A program made the translations under genes and the position numbers. DNA of 64,000 nucleotides, taken from Carettochelys insculpta (lineage: Eukaryota > Chordata > Testudines > Carettochelyidae). The stretch lies in NCBI RefSeq assembly GCF_033958435.1, contig NC_134160.1, forward strand, positions 16,417,001 through 16,481,000, given 5' to 3'. This document shows, piece after piece, positions 21,470 to 32,591 of the stretch (position 1 is its first letter; every line of letters begins with the position of its first letter). Under the pieces are notes generated by a model. That model was not told where the DNA came from. It made no database searches and saw only the letters and a program-made list of their open reading frames with translations.

Positions 21470-22055
21470 CGGTGGTCAGACCGTCAGCCTCAGAGAGGGC
21501 TCTCTCTTTGAAATCACTCAGTATCAACCCCTCACAAGCAAGTGGGCCAAGCATGCCTGACCCACTTTGACACAGTTTGTGTTTGTGTGCCATTGCTTGC
21601 CGCTGGCTACTTTTACTTGTTCTAATTTCTGAGGGGAGGCTGGCAAGCTGCTGAAAATGGCTCCCATGTTTATCTGCTTTATCCTGAGCCTCTAGAGAAT
21701 CTGGGTATGCAGTAGGACTCTCTGATAATGTGTCAGCCACCCCCAGGGACTTCGTTGTGCACAGTGCCCAGTGAGTTCCATTGTGGTGTGTGTCTCTGGG
21801 AAAGTGGGAGTCCTTTTGTTTTCTGTGTGCTGCACCTTTAAGTTCTTAACTTTCTCCCCGTATGTAGAGACAGCAGGCATTTTATTCACCTTGTTGCTGA
21901 GGATTGCCACATGGCAGTCTCACACACTGCACTTGCCCCTAGTGAATTTACTTATGTTCTTTCTTCTTGTTTTCTTAATATAAAATAACAACTATTTCAC
22001 CAAAAGGACTCAGTTGCTGTTTGGAGATAGAAAGCCCCAGCAGTCAAAGGCAGGG
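21470..22055. other. unassigned sequence
   Basis: No gene or named repeat is seen. Confidence 0.45.
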
Positions 22056-22059
22056 CCTC

Positions 22060-22340
22060 GTAGTGCATGTGGTGACTGAGAGCCTGGGCTCTCACATTCT
22101 TTCCCTGACTTGGGAACTCATTTGCTTTTTCCTTGGGCAAGTGCCTTGTGCTTCATTAGCTGGCTGTGCAATGAGGTTGATAATACCTAGCTCTTATATA
22201 GCATGCATTCTCAATTGCTCACAAAGGAGGGCACAATCATTAGCCCCATTTTATAGATGCAGAAATTGAAGCACAGCTAGCTGAAAGGATTTGCCCAGCA
22301 TCACATGGCTCCACTGGGAACAGCACCCAAGTTTCCTGAG
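22060..22340 (+). repeat. MIR-like SINE followed by a second old SINE-like repeat
   Basis: First comes 'cttgggcaagtgccttgtg...gcaatgaggttgataatacc', a MIR-type core. Then comes 'cttatatagcatgc...ggaggg...cattagccccattttatagatgcagaaattgaagcacag...gatttgcccagcatcaca', the repeat also found at 28800 and 56505. Both are diverged. Confidence 0.65.
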
Positions 22341-22823
22341 TCCTGATGGAGGGCTGTATCCCTGGTGTCACACCTGTGGCTTTCAGGGATTTGGTTGTCA
22401 TGTTCCAGCCACTTTGAGCTCCTTGGGCGATACTCTGTGTGGCTCAAACTCGATTCTCAGATACCTGGTTGTAATTAGTGTTTGCCCATTAAAGGCAGTG
22501 GGGTTATATGGATGTCACCTCCTCGCCAGTCCGTAGCAGGTGATGGGACATTGCACCTCAGCTTTTACTGCAGCAGTGATGTGCCCACAGCTGGGGAAAT
22601 AAGGGATTTTTCAGTTTGGGGGCAGAGGGTAGGCTAAACTCAGAAATCTGGAGAGGTAGGGATCTAAGGGGGAATCAGGTTTCATTCCACTCAAAATAAA
22701 TGTGTTTGATTTTTTTTTTTCACTGAAACAGAAACCTAAATCAAGTGATGCATTTCGATCCCCTCAAACTGAGCTGTTTTTCAGAGGTCTACATTTTGAT
22801 TTAGCTGGTTTGGATGGCTTTCC

Positions 22824-22825
<2 letters not shown>

Positions 22826-22857
<32 letters not shown>
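22826..22857. repeat. (TG)n microsatellite
   Basis: About 16 uninterrupted TG units. A short T-run lies nearby at 22710-22720. Confidence 0.95.
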
Positions 22858-22859
<2 letters not shown>

Positions 22860-22949
22860 AATTGAGTAAACATTAAATCAAAACACTGTTTCAGCTCAAA
22901 GAGGCAAAACCAAACCATTCCTACTCCTTCAAAACGGTTGGTAGGGGGT

Positions 22950-23068
22950 TGGTGTAGCTGTGTTAGTCTGTAGCTTCACAGAAAACAAGCAGTCCTGTAG
23001 CGCCTGAAAATCTAACACATGTATTTATTAGGTAATGAGCTTCGTGGGTCAGACCCATTTCCTCAGAT
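22950..23068 (-). mobile_element. Penelope-like element 3' tail, left arm of an inverted pair
   Basis: The minus strand reads from 'gaggaaatgggtctgacc' through 'cacgaagctcattacctaat' to 'ctacaggactgcttgtttt' and 'acagactaacacagctacacc'. This matches the PLE tail at 39870-39950. It faces away from the plus-strand copy that begins at 23072. Confidence 0.8.
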
Positions 23069-23071
23069 TTA

Positions 23072-23170
23072 TCCGAAAATCTCAAGAAGTGGCTCTGACC
23101 CACGAAAGAGCGTTAGTTAATAAATACGTGAGTTAGGTTTTAAAGTGCTACAGGACTGCTTGTTTCTTTC
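23072..23170 (+). mobile_element. Penelope-like element 3' tail, right arm of an inverted pair
   Basis: The text 'tcaagaagtggctctgacccacgaaag', 'gttagttaataaatacg' and 'ttttaaagtgctacaggact' is the PLE tail again, in plus orientation. With the left arm it forms an imperfect inverted repeat with the tails pointing outward. Confidence 0.8.
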
Positions 23171-23566
23171 AAACCAATTTCTCAGCCAAAATTGTAGAAA
23201 TTGACCTAAGAAATTCCAGGCCAAAAAAAAGAAAGTTACAAAATGTTAAAATTGTTTTGCCCCGGTCTTGCTGTGGCTTCTTGGCACTTTCATATGTAAC
23301 TTGCTTTAGCTACAAGTACACAACAGTGCTGGACAAATCATCGCGCTACACTCCAGGCGACCCTGTTTCAGCACTCACAGCCAACCCAATCCTTTGTATT
23401 TATGGGGCAATTCTTTCCCCAGCACGGTCTCAAAAGACGTCATACCAGAGACAGAACGCCCTGGCTGCTTGCGTCTACCACCCCTCCCAAACAGGGCAGT
23501 GCAAAAAAACCCGTCATTAGATGGAACAGTGATTGCATGCTAAGGAAATCATGTCAGACTAGCAGG

Positions 23567-23786
23567 ATGGCTACACTGCAAAAAAGCCTTGCAGCTGCTA
23601 GTCTCAGAGCCAAGGTCTACAGTCTTCGGGTCACATTAGGGTGCTAAAGCTGTAACTCAGCTCGGAAACCTGGCAAAGGGGACGGGTGTCAGAACCTGAG
23701 TTCCAGCCACAGCAGCTATTCTACATGGCTATTTTTGGTGGCTTTTTTAGACCCAGGCTGTGGGACTTTTTTTGCAGTATAGCCAT
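23567..23786. mobile_element. MITE with ATGGCTAYACTGCAAAAAA ends
   Basis: The left end is ATGGCTACACTGCAAAAAAG and the right end CTTTTTTTGCAGTATAGCCAT, inverted repeats of about 20 bp. The 220-bp interior has no coding capacity. It resembles a widespread turtle MITE that has 'tacactgcaattaaac' ends. No clear target duplication is seen. Confidence 0.7.
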
Positions 23787-23789
23787 GCC

Positions 23790-25850
23790 CTGTGCGTGAC
23801 AGGTGCCATTCACTACCTTCCACCAGTGCCACTGAGAGCAGAAACTGCTGAAAGTGGGAAACATTGGTCAGAATGTGCTGGCGCTGCCAGTAAGTGCAGG
23901 TGGGCTTTTGGAAATGTGATTTCCCAGCCCGCTGGGAGAAGGTGTTCCACTGTGCCCTGTAGCAGCCAGCTCTTTGGCTTGGGCTGTTTTTTAAAACTGT
24001 TGGCCTGAAGCAAACCAGATCATGCGATGAACCCTGTCTGACAAACCCTCTCCAACTGGTGCTAACTGTGTTCACCTGGCTGGGGATTAGAGGGGAGAAA
24101 GAGGGGCAGACACCACCCTGGAATAGCGCTCCGTGGGAACCCTCCGGATGGGCAAATCCCTTGTCCCCGAGTGCAAGGACTCGTTCTCTTCCTCCAAAGA
24201 GGGCCTTGGTGTGAAAACGGAGAACCTGATACCTGAGAAGCAGGGTGAGAGGCATGTCAAAGACACTGTAGGGGCTTTGCGGGCGGAATTCTGCTGTAAT
24301 TTTATATTGTCTAGCTAACGGGTGCAAAGGAAATATTAATTGTGTTAGTGATGGCTGAGAGCTCCTTGCCCCAAACCCAGCTTCCTTTCGCAGAAAGCTT
24401 TTAAATCAAAGAGGCAAATGCACTTTGCACAGCCTGGGAGAGGGGCTGGACGCCTCAGCAGGAGCAGGAACTGCAGAGCAGAACTGGGAGGGGCAGTGGA
24501 AAACAGCTGCATCTGTTTGTTTGCAGGGGCAGCCCGGCTGCACACAGACCAACCAGCCACGGGGGCACATCCCGCAGGCAGTACTGATGGGTGGAGCCCT
24601 AAATGGCCCACTAGGTGGCGAGGACATGACCCCAGTCTATTTCAGGCGATCCAGGGAATGCTCCGAGTGGTGCTGTGCCGTGTTGCTGGCCTCGCAGAAG
24701 TGTGCTGTGGGGCCAGAGAACACCCATATGCCAGCCAGGAATGGGCCAGAGGTGTGCTAAAGAACCAGCAACTGCTGGGCCAGCTCTGCATGGGGAGGGG
24801 TGCGCCACTGCCACTGCGTGTGTGTGTGCCACAGAGCCGGCAGGAGCGCAGGCCAGCCCCGAGAGCAGCAGGGAGCCAGCCAGAGCCTCCCTGTTTCATA
24901 AGCACAAGCCTCTTCACGCCCCCTCCCGCCTCCACCGAGAGCTCAGCAGGGTCTGGGTGTCAGCTCCCATCAGCTCAATGGATATGAGTCCGCAGGTGCC
25001 CAGAGCCTTCCAGCTCCTGCTCGTGCAGCACCTTGCAGGTGCTGGTGAACCTGGTGCCTGGCTGCCACCACATGGGAGAAGCCGTGCTCTGGGGCCTCTC
25101 TCTCCCACTCACCAGACGGCCTGTGGTGGGGAGGGGGCCTGCAGGGCAGAAGAGCCACCAGAGAGCAGCTAAGTCTCCCCACCCCCAAAGCGCACAGGTT
25201 CTCATGCTCAGACTGCAGCTGGTAGAGAGAGAGCCCTGGATTCCCAGGCTGGAAGAATGAGTGGCAGGTGAAGCTTCCCCTAAGAGGCTAGATCCCTACC
25301 CCACCTCTTCTGCCCACAGCCCTGCCCCTGTTCTGCCCTAGGCCCCGCCCCGCTCACCATGTCCCTCCTCACATCTACCCACCATACCCCACCCCCAACC
25401 TGCAGCTGCTGCTTGCTGCCTTGTCCTGCTCCTGGGGTGTGGGGCGAGGGGGGGAACCTCTGCCAAGGGGGTGGTAAAGTGGAGGCGTGGAGGAAGACTC
25501 ACCAGGCAGCAGCAGGGGAGGGGCAGGGCTCCCATCGCCCAGCTGTCTGGTGGCAGGATGGCAGAGGCTATGTCCGGGAGGCTTAACTTTTGTTGGCCTT
25601 CGTGCCTACAGCTCATGGCCAGAAGGGACCATTGTGCTTGTCTAGTGCAGGGTGTGCGAGGTGGTGGGGAGGGGAAGAAACATTCCTTGGGGGGTGCGGC
25701 ATTATCAGCTGCTGGGTCTCAGGCTCACCTGTCTCATTACAAATCTCAGAATATGTTACTGATTTTATGTCTGTGTATTCACATTTCAACTCCACCATGA
25801 AGCCCCTTGGGCTCCATGCCAGTCCCAAGCCTGGATGAAGGAGGAGGGTT
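23790..25850. other. unassigned GC-rich sequence
   Basis: Several overlapping open frames occur on both strands (for example 23716-24327 minus and 24418-24987 plus), but none shows a domain, conserved motif or plausible splice structure that I recognise. Confidence 0.4.
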
Positions 25851-26042
25851 GGTCAGATGTGTGTCGATGCACTGACCATCAAACAACAATATGAACAAAA
25901 TCTGATGCCACTACAATGATAAAAGATGCTGCCTTGGATGTCACTTGGATAAATGAGGTCTGCAATACCAATCGAGTGATCGGGGTTGGGTCGATAAGTT
26001 GGCTACCGAAAGAAAATTACAGCTAACACATATGCTATCCAT

Positions 26043-26905
26043 TGGAACGTCAGAACACTGTGGGCACCTGGAAAATTAGAGCTGCTTCGGAAGGAGATAG
26101 AGAGATACTGATGTGATATACTTGGACTGGCAGAGATGCGTTGGACAGCATCAGGAGAGACGTGCGGTCGCGAAGTCATTTGGCCAGGAAACTAAACGAA
26201 GCATGAAGCAGGAGTCGGATTCCTTCTTAGCAAAACAGCTAGAAGAGCATCATTAGGATACAAATGGGTGAGTGCAAGAATGATGGTAGCGAGATTCGAA
26301 GCAAAACTGTTGAACAGCTCGGTCATTCAGGTGTTTGCACCCACGTCGAACAATATGGAGGAAGAGATTGGGCTATTCTATAAAGACTTGACAAAGACGG
26401 TAGAGGAGATACCGAAGAAAGATGTGTTGATCATTGGAGGAGATTGGAATGCGAAGGTTGGAACAGATAACGACTGTTGGGAAAGAGTCATGGGAAGGTT
26501 TGGATCTGGAGAAAGAAATGAACGAGGTGAGAAACTACTAGATTTTGCTACAGAGCATGAGATGGTGATCTGCAACACGAGATTCCAACAAAAGGACTGT
26601 AGGAAGTGGACATGGCGATCGAATGACAGGAAGTCCAAGAACATGATAGATATGATTGCGATAAGAAGATGGATAACATCAGTACAGCAGTGCCGAACTT
26701 TCCAAGGAGCAGATATAGACTCAGACCACAGTCTGGTGATAGCAAACATCAAGATAAAACTCAAAAGAAAATGTAAGACACAGTTTAAGAAAAGAAGAGA
26801 TGTGGCGAAGCTACATGAGGAAGAAACAGGGAATACATACAGAGCAGTGCTCAAAGAGAAGATTAAGAATATCGCCACAGAGAAAGATCTAGATAAGAGA
26901 GAGAG
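26043..26905 (+). pseudogene. LINE endonuclease domain
   Basis: WNVRTLWAPGKLELLRKEI opens the domain at 26043, followed by DILGLAEMRWTASGE with two in-frame stops (near 26110 and 26195). The frame is then open from 26268. VFAPTSNNMEEEI, IIGGDWNAKVG (near 26440), WTWRSNDRKSKNMIDMI (near 26610) and DSDHSLV (near 26720) are the ordered catalytic landmarks of the exonuclease III-like endonuclease. The D, N and H residues of GDWN, NMID and SDH are kept. A basic region (IKIKLKRKCKTQFKKRR) follows. The domain would nick target DNA for reverse transcription. Confidence 0.75.
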
Positions 26906-27420
26906 AATAGCGAAAGCAAGAGTGAGTTTGAAGGCGATGGACAAGATCTGGAAAAGCAAAGGAATTAGCTTAGGAATGAAGCTGAGCATCTTGAAAATGC
27001 GTATTCAGCAGCATGGTGTACGGATGTGAGACATGGGTGATAACAAAAGATTTGAAAAGAAGAATATTGATGTTCGAAAGGCGTTATAGAAAGTTTCTGA
27101 GAGTAGGATGGATGCAGAAGGTCACCAATGAGGAATTATACAGGAAGATACAGCCGAAAGAGAACCTACCGCGGAAGGTTATAAAACAGAAGCTACAACT
27201 ATCTGGGCATATTTGCAGAATGAACAATGAATGAAAAATAAAGAGCCTCGTATTCAGCACAAAGGACGGCTCGAAGAGGAGAGGCAGACCCCACAGGGAA
27301 TGGATAGATGATATAGTAGATTGGTGTGAAGCTAGTCTACAGAAACTAAGCCACTTCACACTGGACAGGGCAGGATGGAAGGAAATATTGCAAGAGGCAT
27401 CAGACACCAATGGGCGCTGA
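26905..27420 (+). pseudogene. LINE C-terminal region fused to the endonuclease
   Basis: In frame with the endonuclease is ERIAKARVSLKAMDKIWKSK, the segment that normally lies after the polymerase core. A one-base shift near 26997 leads to VYGCETWVITKDLKRRILM, KFLRVGWMQKVTNEELYRKI and LQLSGHICRMN, then RGRPHREWIDDIVDWC and LDRAGWKEI. These are the ordered C-terminal landmarks of this kind of LINE. The direct in-frame join at about 26905 is an internal deletion of roughly the whole reverse transcriptase. Confidence 0.7.
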
Positions 27421-27889
27421 GCCCACGGTTATTGATGATGATTCACACTTCTAGACCAATTCATAACGGTTTTACATTCTACCGCCTTGTTTTCTTATCC
27501 ACGTTGAAAGGGTCTTTTTCATATGGACGTAACTGAAATTTCCTTCAGCCTGGATCACATGTGACAGGTGTGTGTGTGTTGGGGGGGGGGGCACTGATAA
27601 TTGCAGGGATGAAAAGTGGGGCCCACTGTAAAAAGTTTGCTCATCCTGGCCTATTCTGACACCCCGTGTAGCACAGGGCACAGAACACCCCCAAATGTCT
27701 GTGACTGGCCCACAGGGGCTGCTAACGGCTGGAGGGCTCAATGGGATCAGCCTGTGGGCACCTTTCAGGTGCAGCTTTGTAAGTCAAGCCCCTTGGGCCC
27801 TTTAGTGCTATACTCAAGTGCAAGGGCTTCCCTTATACCTCCCCAGAACCAGCTCCACGTAATTTACCTCTTCCACAGGACCCATTAGT

Positions 27890-28115
27890 GATAGGTGACT
27901 CCTCACCCGCTTTTCTTCTCTTCTTCTTCCTCTTCCTCTTTGTCTTCTCCCACTCCCCCTCCTCCCCCTGTTCTTATTTCTGCTACAGATCTGATGAAGT
28001 GGGTCTGTCCCACAAAAGCTCATCACCTAATCAATACCAGTGTTAGTCTGAAAGGTGCTACAGAACTGCTTGTTATTTGTGAAACTACAGACTAACATGG
28101 CCACCCGCCTGGGAG
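27890..28115 (+). mobile_element. Penelope-like element 3' end
   Basis: A pyrimidine-rich leader (27898-27975) precedes 'gatctgatgaagtgggtctg', 'cacaaaagctcatcacctaat' and 'aaggtgctacagaactgc', then 'cagactaacatggccaccc'. The same order is seen after the PLE frame at 39740-39950. Confidence 0.8.
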
Positions 28116-28790
28116 CTACAGGGGTTCTCTGCCCCCTGCCTTTATGAGAGACCAACAGAGCCTGCTTTGCGGAGGTCCTGAGGAGCTTCAGACCCAGAGA
28201 ACCTCCCGGCAGACGGCTCTGCTCTGCTGTTGTAACCCTCCCTCCTGTCAGCTGCACAGCGAGATTTATGGGGAGCCCGCTGCCTGCGCTGGCCTTTGTT
28301 TCCTGTCAGTGCAGCCAGCGGCCAGGCATCGTGCCCAGCACAGCTGAGCCCGCCACTGGCAGAGACTGCGACTTGTGTTGTGTGGCACAGAAACTCCTGG
28401 GGTTAGCCTCCATCTCCCCCATCCCAGCCGCCAGCTGCTGACATGCACAAAGCTCCAGCCCTGCCTTCGCTCTCCTGTCTCCAGGCTGCCCTGGAGCATC
28501 CATCCCAGAGACAGGCTGGCCTAGCCTGGGGACGAGGTGCCCTCCATGACTGAGGTCCAGGGCCTCACACTTCTGGTCAGCCTGAGCCCCGTTTGTGGCT
28601 GTCCCTTTGGCTCTCACAGAGTGTGGGGCTGCCCTGCCGTGACTCCAAAGGGGATTCAGTCTGGAGATTGCCTGACACCAACAGCCTCTCTAGCTTTTCC
28701 CCCTGCTGCTTAGTGTCACTGCACACAGGTTCTTCCCAAATCCTAGGCCAGAGAAGGGAGTGCTGTCTGCAGGACAAAGATGTTATAGAA
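28116..28790. other. unassigned GC-rich sequence
   Basis: No gene or repeat is recognised. Confidence 0.45.
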
Positions 28791-28794
28791 CTTG

Positions 28795-28995
28795 GAATGA
28801 CACATACTGATAATACCCAGCTCCAGTCACCAACACATCTCTTAGGAGGTCACTACCATTAGCTCCATTTTACAGGATGGGGAAACTGAGGCACAGAACA
28901 ATGTGACATGCTGAGGGTCATGGAGCAGAGCAATAGCTAAGCTGAGGCTACCCCAGTCTCCTGAGGCCTAGCCCAGCATGTTGGCCGCTAGACCA
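28795..28995 (+). repeat. MIR-like old SINE repeat
   Basis: The stretch includes 'ctccattttacaggatgg', 'ggaaactgaggcacagaac', 'atgctgagggtcatggagc' and 'tctcctgaggcc'. It is the same repeat as at 22190-22340 and 56505-56740. Confidence 0.7.
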
Positions 28996-29085
28996 AACTG
29001 GCTGTCTCTCCTAGCTTTCCCTCCACTGACTGTAATGAATGCAGAAGCAACACCCCCAAACACACCTTGACACATCCCGCACACC

Positions 29086-29521
29086 GGCTATGTCTACAGT
29101 AGCCCCAAACTTTGAAATGGCCATGTAAATGGCCATTTTGAAGTTTACTAATGAAGCGCTGAAATACATATTCAGCGCCTCATTAGCATGCGGGCGGCCG
29201 CGGCGCTTCGAAATTGACACGGCTCGCAGCCGCGCGGCTCGTCCCGACGGGGCTCCTTTTCGAAAGGACCCCGCCTACTTCGAAGTTCCCTTATTCCTGT
29301 GAGCAGATGGGAATAAGGGGACTTCGAAGTAGGCGGGGTCCTTTCCAAAAGGAGCCCCGTCGGGACGAGCCGCGCGGCGGAGAGCCGCATCAATTTCGAA
29401 GCGCCGCGGCTGCCCGCATGCTAATGAGGCGCTGAATATGTATTTCAGCGCTTCATCAGTAAACTTCAAAATGGCCATTTACATGGCCATTTCGAAGTTT
29501 GGGGCTAGTGTAGACATGGCC
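29086..29521. mobile_element. long palindromic MITE, copy 2 (GTCTACAC-end family)
   Basis: The 436-bp element is almost one perfect palindrome: arms of about 205 bp fold around a centre near 29304 ('cttattcctgtgagcagatgg'). Ends are GGCTATGTCTACAGTAGCCC and GGGCTAGTGTAGACATGGCC. It is flanked by the exact 3-bp duplication ACC (29083-29085, 29522-29524). The arms are GC- and CpG-rich with repeated TTCGAA words. Because it is palindromic, both strands carry a nearly identical 73-codon frame (29172-29393 minus, 29214-29435 plus); this is a by-product of symmetry. A 3-bp duplication with GG-starting ends is compatible with PIF/Harbinger, by inference. Confidence 0.85.
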
Positions 29522-29629
29522 ACCCTCTCCCCTTCTGTCCTTTGTTGATCCCCTGCCCCACTTCTTCTGCTGCCAATGGCTACTCCAGTTCCAGAGCAGG
29601 GGTGTCAGAACCTAGGGTGATTGTATCAT

Positions 29630-29776
29630 CTCCGTCATTGTAGATATTTGGAGACATGTTGGATAAATCTCTAACAGGGATGATCTAGAGGGTGCTTGGT
29701 CCTGCCAGGAGGGCCGGGGACTGGACTTGATCTCTCGATGTCCCTTCCAGGTCTAGTATTCTCTGATTCTGTGAAT
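29630..29776 (+). mobile_element. CR1 LINE 3' end fragment
   Basis: The text 'gctcctgccaggaggg...ggactggacttgatct', 'gatgtcccttccaggtctag' and 'tattctctgattctgtgaat' is the terminal part of CR1. Only about 145 bp remain. Confidence 0.75.
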
Positions 29777-29779
29777 ACT

Positions 29780-30765
29780 CAGGGGCTCCAACACTCCCTG
29801 GGCCCCTCCAGCGATGTTCCTCATCCTGCCGGGCGGAGATGGTTCAGCCTGTTGAGACCAACCTGGGGGCAATGTGTACCAGTCATTCCTGGGCTGGACT
29901 GGTTTGCACGGCTGCCTGGGTGTCAAAGGGTCTGCATCCTGCACCTCACTCAGAAGCCATGCAAGTCAGGAAGCCGGTGAGGAGGGCGAGTAACCCACGC
30001 TCACGTAGGGCTGAGCGATGCTCAGACCTGGCAGCTTAAGAACCTGCCCTCAGCAAGGCATCCATGGAGCATGTCACCTCAGCCAGCAATGGGCTCACGG
30101 CAGAGCTGGCCAAGCTGGAGCTGCTGAAAGGCCTGTCACGTGTCCGGTTCTCTGAGCTTTTGGCAGACCCACCTGAGGGTGGCGGGGCAACATCTGCACA
30201 GAACCACCTCCATGGCCATCCTCCTGGCAGGGGGTCTCCTCGTCTGGCTCTGACATGCTGCCAAAGGCCCCTGGTGCCGCCGGGTCTGTGGCCTTACTGG
30301 CATGGGCACAGCTGCACTATCGCCAGACAGAAGCTGAAGCTGAACATTTTTCTCCGTGAGCTCTCTTCTGGGTTCATTGCGATGAGTTCCCCACGAGCCT
30401 TTGCTGGTGCCAACAACACCTCTCAGCTAAACTCATGCACCTGCCGTCAGCACGCACAAACACTGCATCTGCTAGCTAAAAATATGCACTCACCTGCTAT
30501 TTGGGCTACACACAGGCATTCATCTGCACTGTGCCTAACCACACACCTGCCACCTGCATGCACACCCGCCTGCCTCCCACAGCCAAATTCATTCAAGCGG
30601 CTGCTGGCTACACACAAAGACTCTCATCAGCAGATGCTGAGGGACCCCTGCCATAGAAACACGCAGGCACCTTTCTCACAGGGCTAGGAACGTCTCAGAG
30701 CGCACAAAGTATTTCAGCTTTCAGGGCTTTCACAAAGATATTCCTCAAGGACATGTAACCCACAC
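29780..30765. other. unassigned sequence
   Basis: A 207-codon frame (30064-30687, plus) is open but shows no known domain, and its composition (CA-rich, many C, H and T residues) suggests chance. Confidence 0.4.
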
Positions 30766-30769
30766 ATGG

Positions 30770-30950
30770 GGGGGTCACTGTCCCACAGAGTGGCACCTCG
30801 ACCACTGACACAGAAAGAAAGACTGAGTCTCCTCTCCAGCCTTGGCTGAGAGCCTGCTGGCTTGTAGCTCAAACTGTAGAGGCTCCTGAACTGAGCAGAA
30901 GTCCCAGGGCTGAGTGTGCCAGTTGGCGGTTACAGAATCTCTCTCTTCCC
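30770..30950 (+). repeat. short unclassified repeat with tRNA-like boxes, copy 1
   Basis: The segment shares a string of landmarks with 46729-46917: 'actgtcccac', 'gagagcc', 'ttgtagctcaaactgtagagg', 'agaagtcccagggctgagt' and 'gttaca'. 'TAGCTCAA...TAGAGG' and 'GTCCCAGGGCTGAGT' look like decayed Pol III A and B boxes. Confidence 0.45.
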
Positions 30951-30954
30951 CACC

Positions 30955-32390
30955 TGGTGTAAATTAGTCTAAGTGCCCTGAGTATGCTGGGCTCTGCCTC
31001 ACTGGCCTGCCCCTGCTTTGCACTCTCACGTGCTACTTGTGCTACCTAACCCCTCACTGACACATCTGTATGCAGCCCACTCTTCCTGCAGTCTCATGCA
31101 CTTTCAGCTACAAGGCACATTCATGTCAGGGTGTAGTTCCGAGTGGGCCATGGCCAAGCCACGTAGCATCCGGGCCCACCCCAACGGGGGCGGGAGCCCA
31201 TGACTCCATGGCTGGGATTCCTGTCCTCTGTGGGGTACCCAGCAGCCTGGCTGCATCACTTTCCTGCTGGTGCTACACGGTCACTGACCCCAGCGCTAGC
31301 CACATGGGGGAAGGTCTGGGCAGGCAAGCACATGTAGTGCCAGCAGCAGGGGACTGCAACTGGGAGGTGTGGGTGGAGTTCAAGCTCTGGCAGGCCACCC
31401 CTCTATCCTATGGCTGAGCCCTGCAGAGTGTGTACCCTGGGTACCCACTGAGCACCAAGAGAGGGGTAGGGGTAGGTAGGTCCCCCATTCCTCCTGCCCC
31501 CGCCCCCCCAGCCAGAGCCCAGATCCCTTCTGTGCTTCCTCCCCTTTCTGCCCCTCTGGTGCCCTCCCAAGACATTGAATCCCCCCTGCTCTGTGCCCAC
31601 CTCCATGGGGCACTGGACCTCTCCTGCACACAGGCTCTTTCCCAGTCTCGTGGCCTCTCCTTCCCCCATCACTGCCCTTCAGCCTGAGAGCCGACCCCAC
31701 CCACTTTTCCTGTCCTCACTAAGCCACTGAGTCACACATGCAAATCTGTGCTGGTCCCACACTAGCAACCCCCTGCGGGTACAAACTCTGGCACAACGGG
31801 TTTATGTCTATATTCCTTTTTTTTTTTTTAATGTAGCTAAGCTACTGTACTATATTTGGTGCACTATAGTAATCTACTATATTTATCTCATGAGAGAATA
31901 AATTGGCCCCATCCCAAACCCAAGAAAACCTGGAACGAGTCATATTTTACAGCCAAGAGCAGTGCAGATGCTGGGGGCTCAGAACCCTGCAGCTCTAACA
32001 GGGATCCCGTATTTACTTCAGGGATCCAGGTTTAGCTTTAAAAGCTGCCGTAGCTGCTCTTGAGGAAGGCTTTTCTCCCAGGAGAAGTGGTGTCACGCTG
32101 CCATGCACAGATGGTGATTCCCAGAGAAGGTCACTAGAGTTTATGCTTCCGTAGCCCTGATCAGAAGGAACAGGCTCGTCTTATCCCACCTCCTACAGTG
32201 GCCATGGAAAGGGCACTACTGGCCCAGGTATTTCCAGGACTGTCCCTCACAACCTCACATCTTACAGGCTCTCCTGTAGATTGGTCACAGGAGCCAGGAC
32301 AACTCTACAGTATACAGTGACATTGGGCATGATTTTGCCTTCACTCATATACCCATGTAAATCAGGAGGGACCCCACTAAATAAATATAG
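30955..32390. other. unassigned sequence
   Basis: No gene is seen. There is a 12-base T-run at about 31819-31831, and the segment at 32330-32380 ('ttttgccttcactcata...gtaaatcaggagggac') matches an old dispersed repeat also seen near 58780. Confidence 0.45.
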
Positions 32391-32591
32391 AATCATAGAA
32401 TCATAGAATAGTAGGACTGGAAGGGACCTCGAGAGGCCATCGAGTCCAGCCCCCTGTCCCCACGGCAGGACCAAGCACGTCCTAGACCATCCCTGAAAGC
32501 CATCTATCTAACCTCTTCTTAAATATCTCCAGTGATGGAGATTCTACCACCTCCCTTGGCAATTCGTTCCAGTGTTTGATCACCCTGACAG

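Larger units (their letters stand above)
25855..27440 (+). mobile_element. second non-LTR LINE, internally deleted (no reverse transcriptase)
   Basis: The element has an apurinic-type endonuclease (26043 onward) joined directly to a LINE C-terminal region (26905-27420), and ends near 'gatgatgatt', a short GAT tail after the last conserved words SDTNGR. The polymerase between the two parts is missing. The wording differs from the RTE element at 4-9 kb, so this is a separate LINE family. The 5' limit near 25855 is approximate. Confidence 0.7.

Noticed and set aside
23716..24327. 203-codon open frame, minus strand
   Set aside because: No recognisable domain, and it overlaps the MITE end at 23786, so it cannot be an intact conserved gene.
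26378..26989. 203-codon frame, minus strand
   Set aside because: It is the antisense of the LINE endonuclease at 26043-26905.
29172..29435. Near-identical 73-codon frames on both strands
   Set aside because: They arise from the palindrome's symmetry; no domain, and other family members have broken versions (for example 7861-8082).
30064..30687. 207-codon open frame, plus strand
   Set aside because: No recognisable domain, CA-rich low-complexity composition, and no neighbouring exon-like signals; likely chance.
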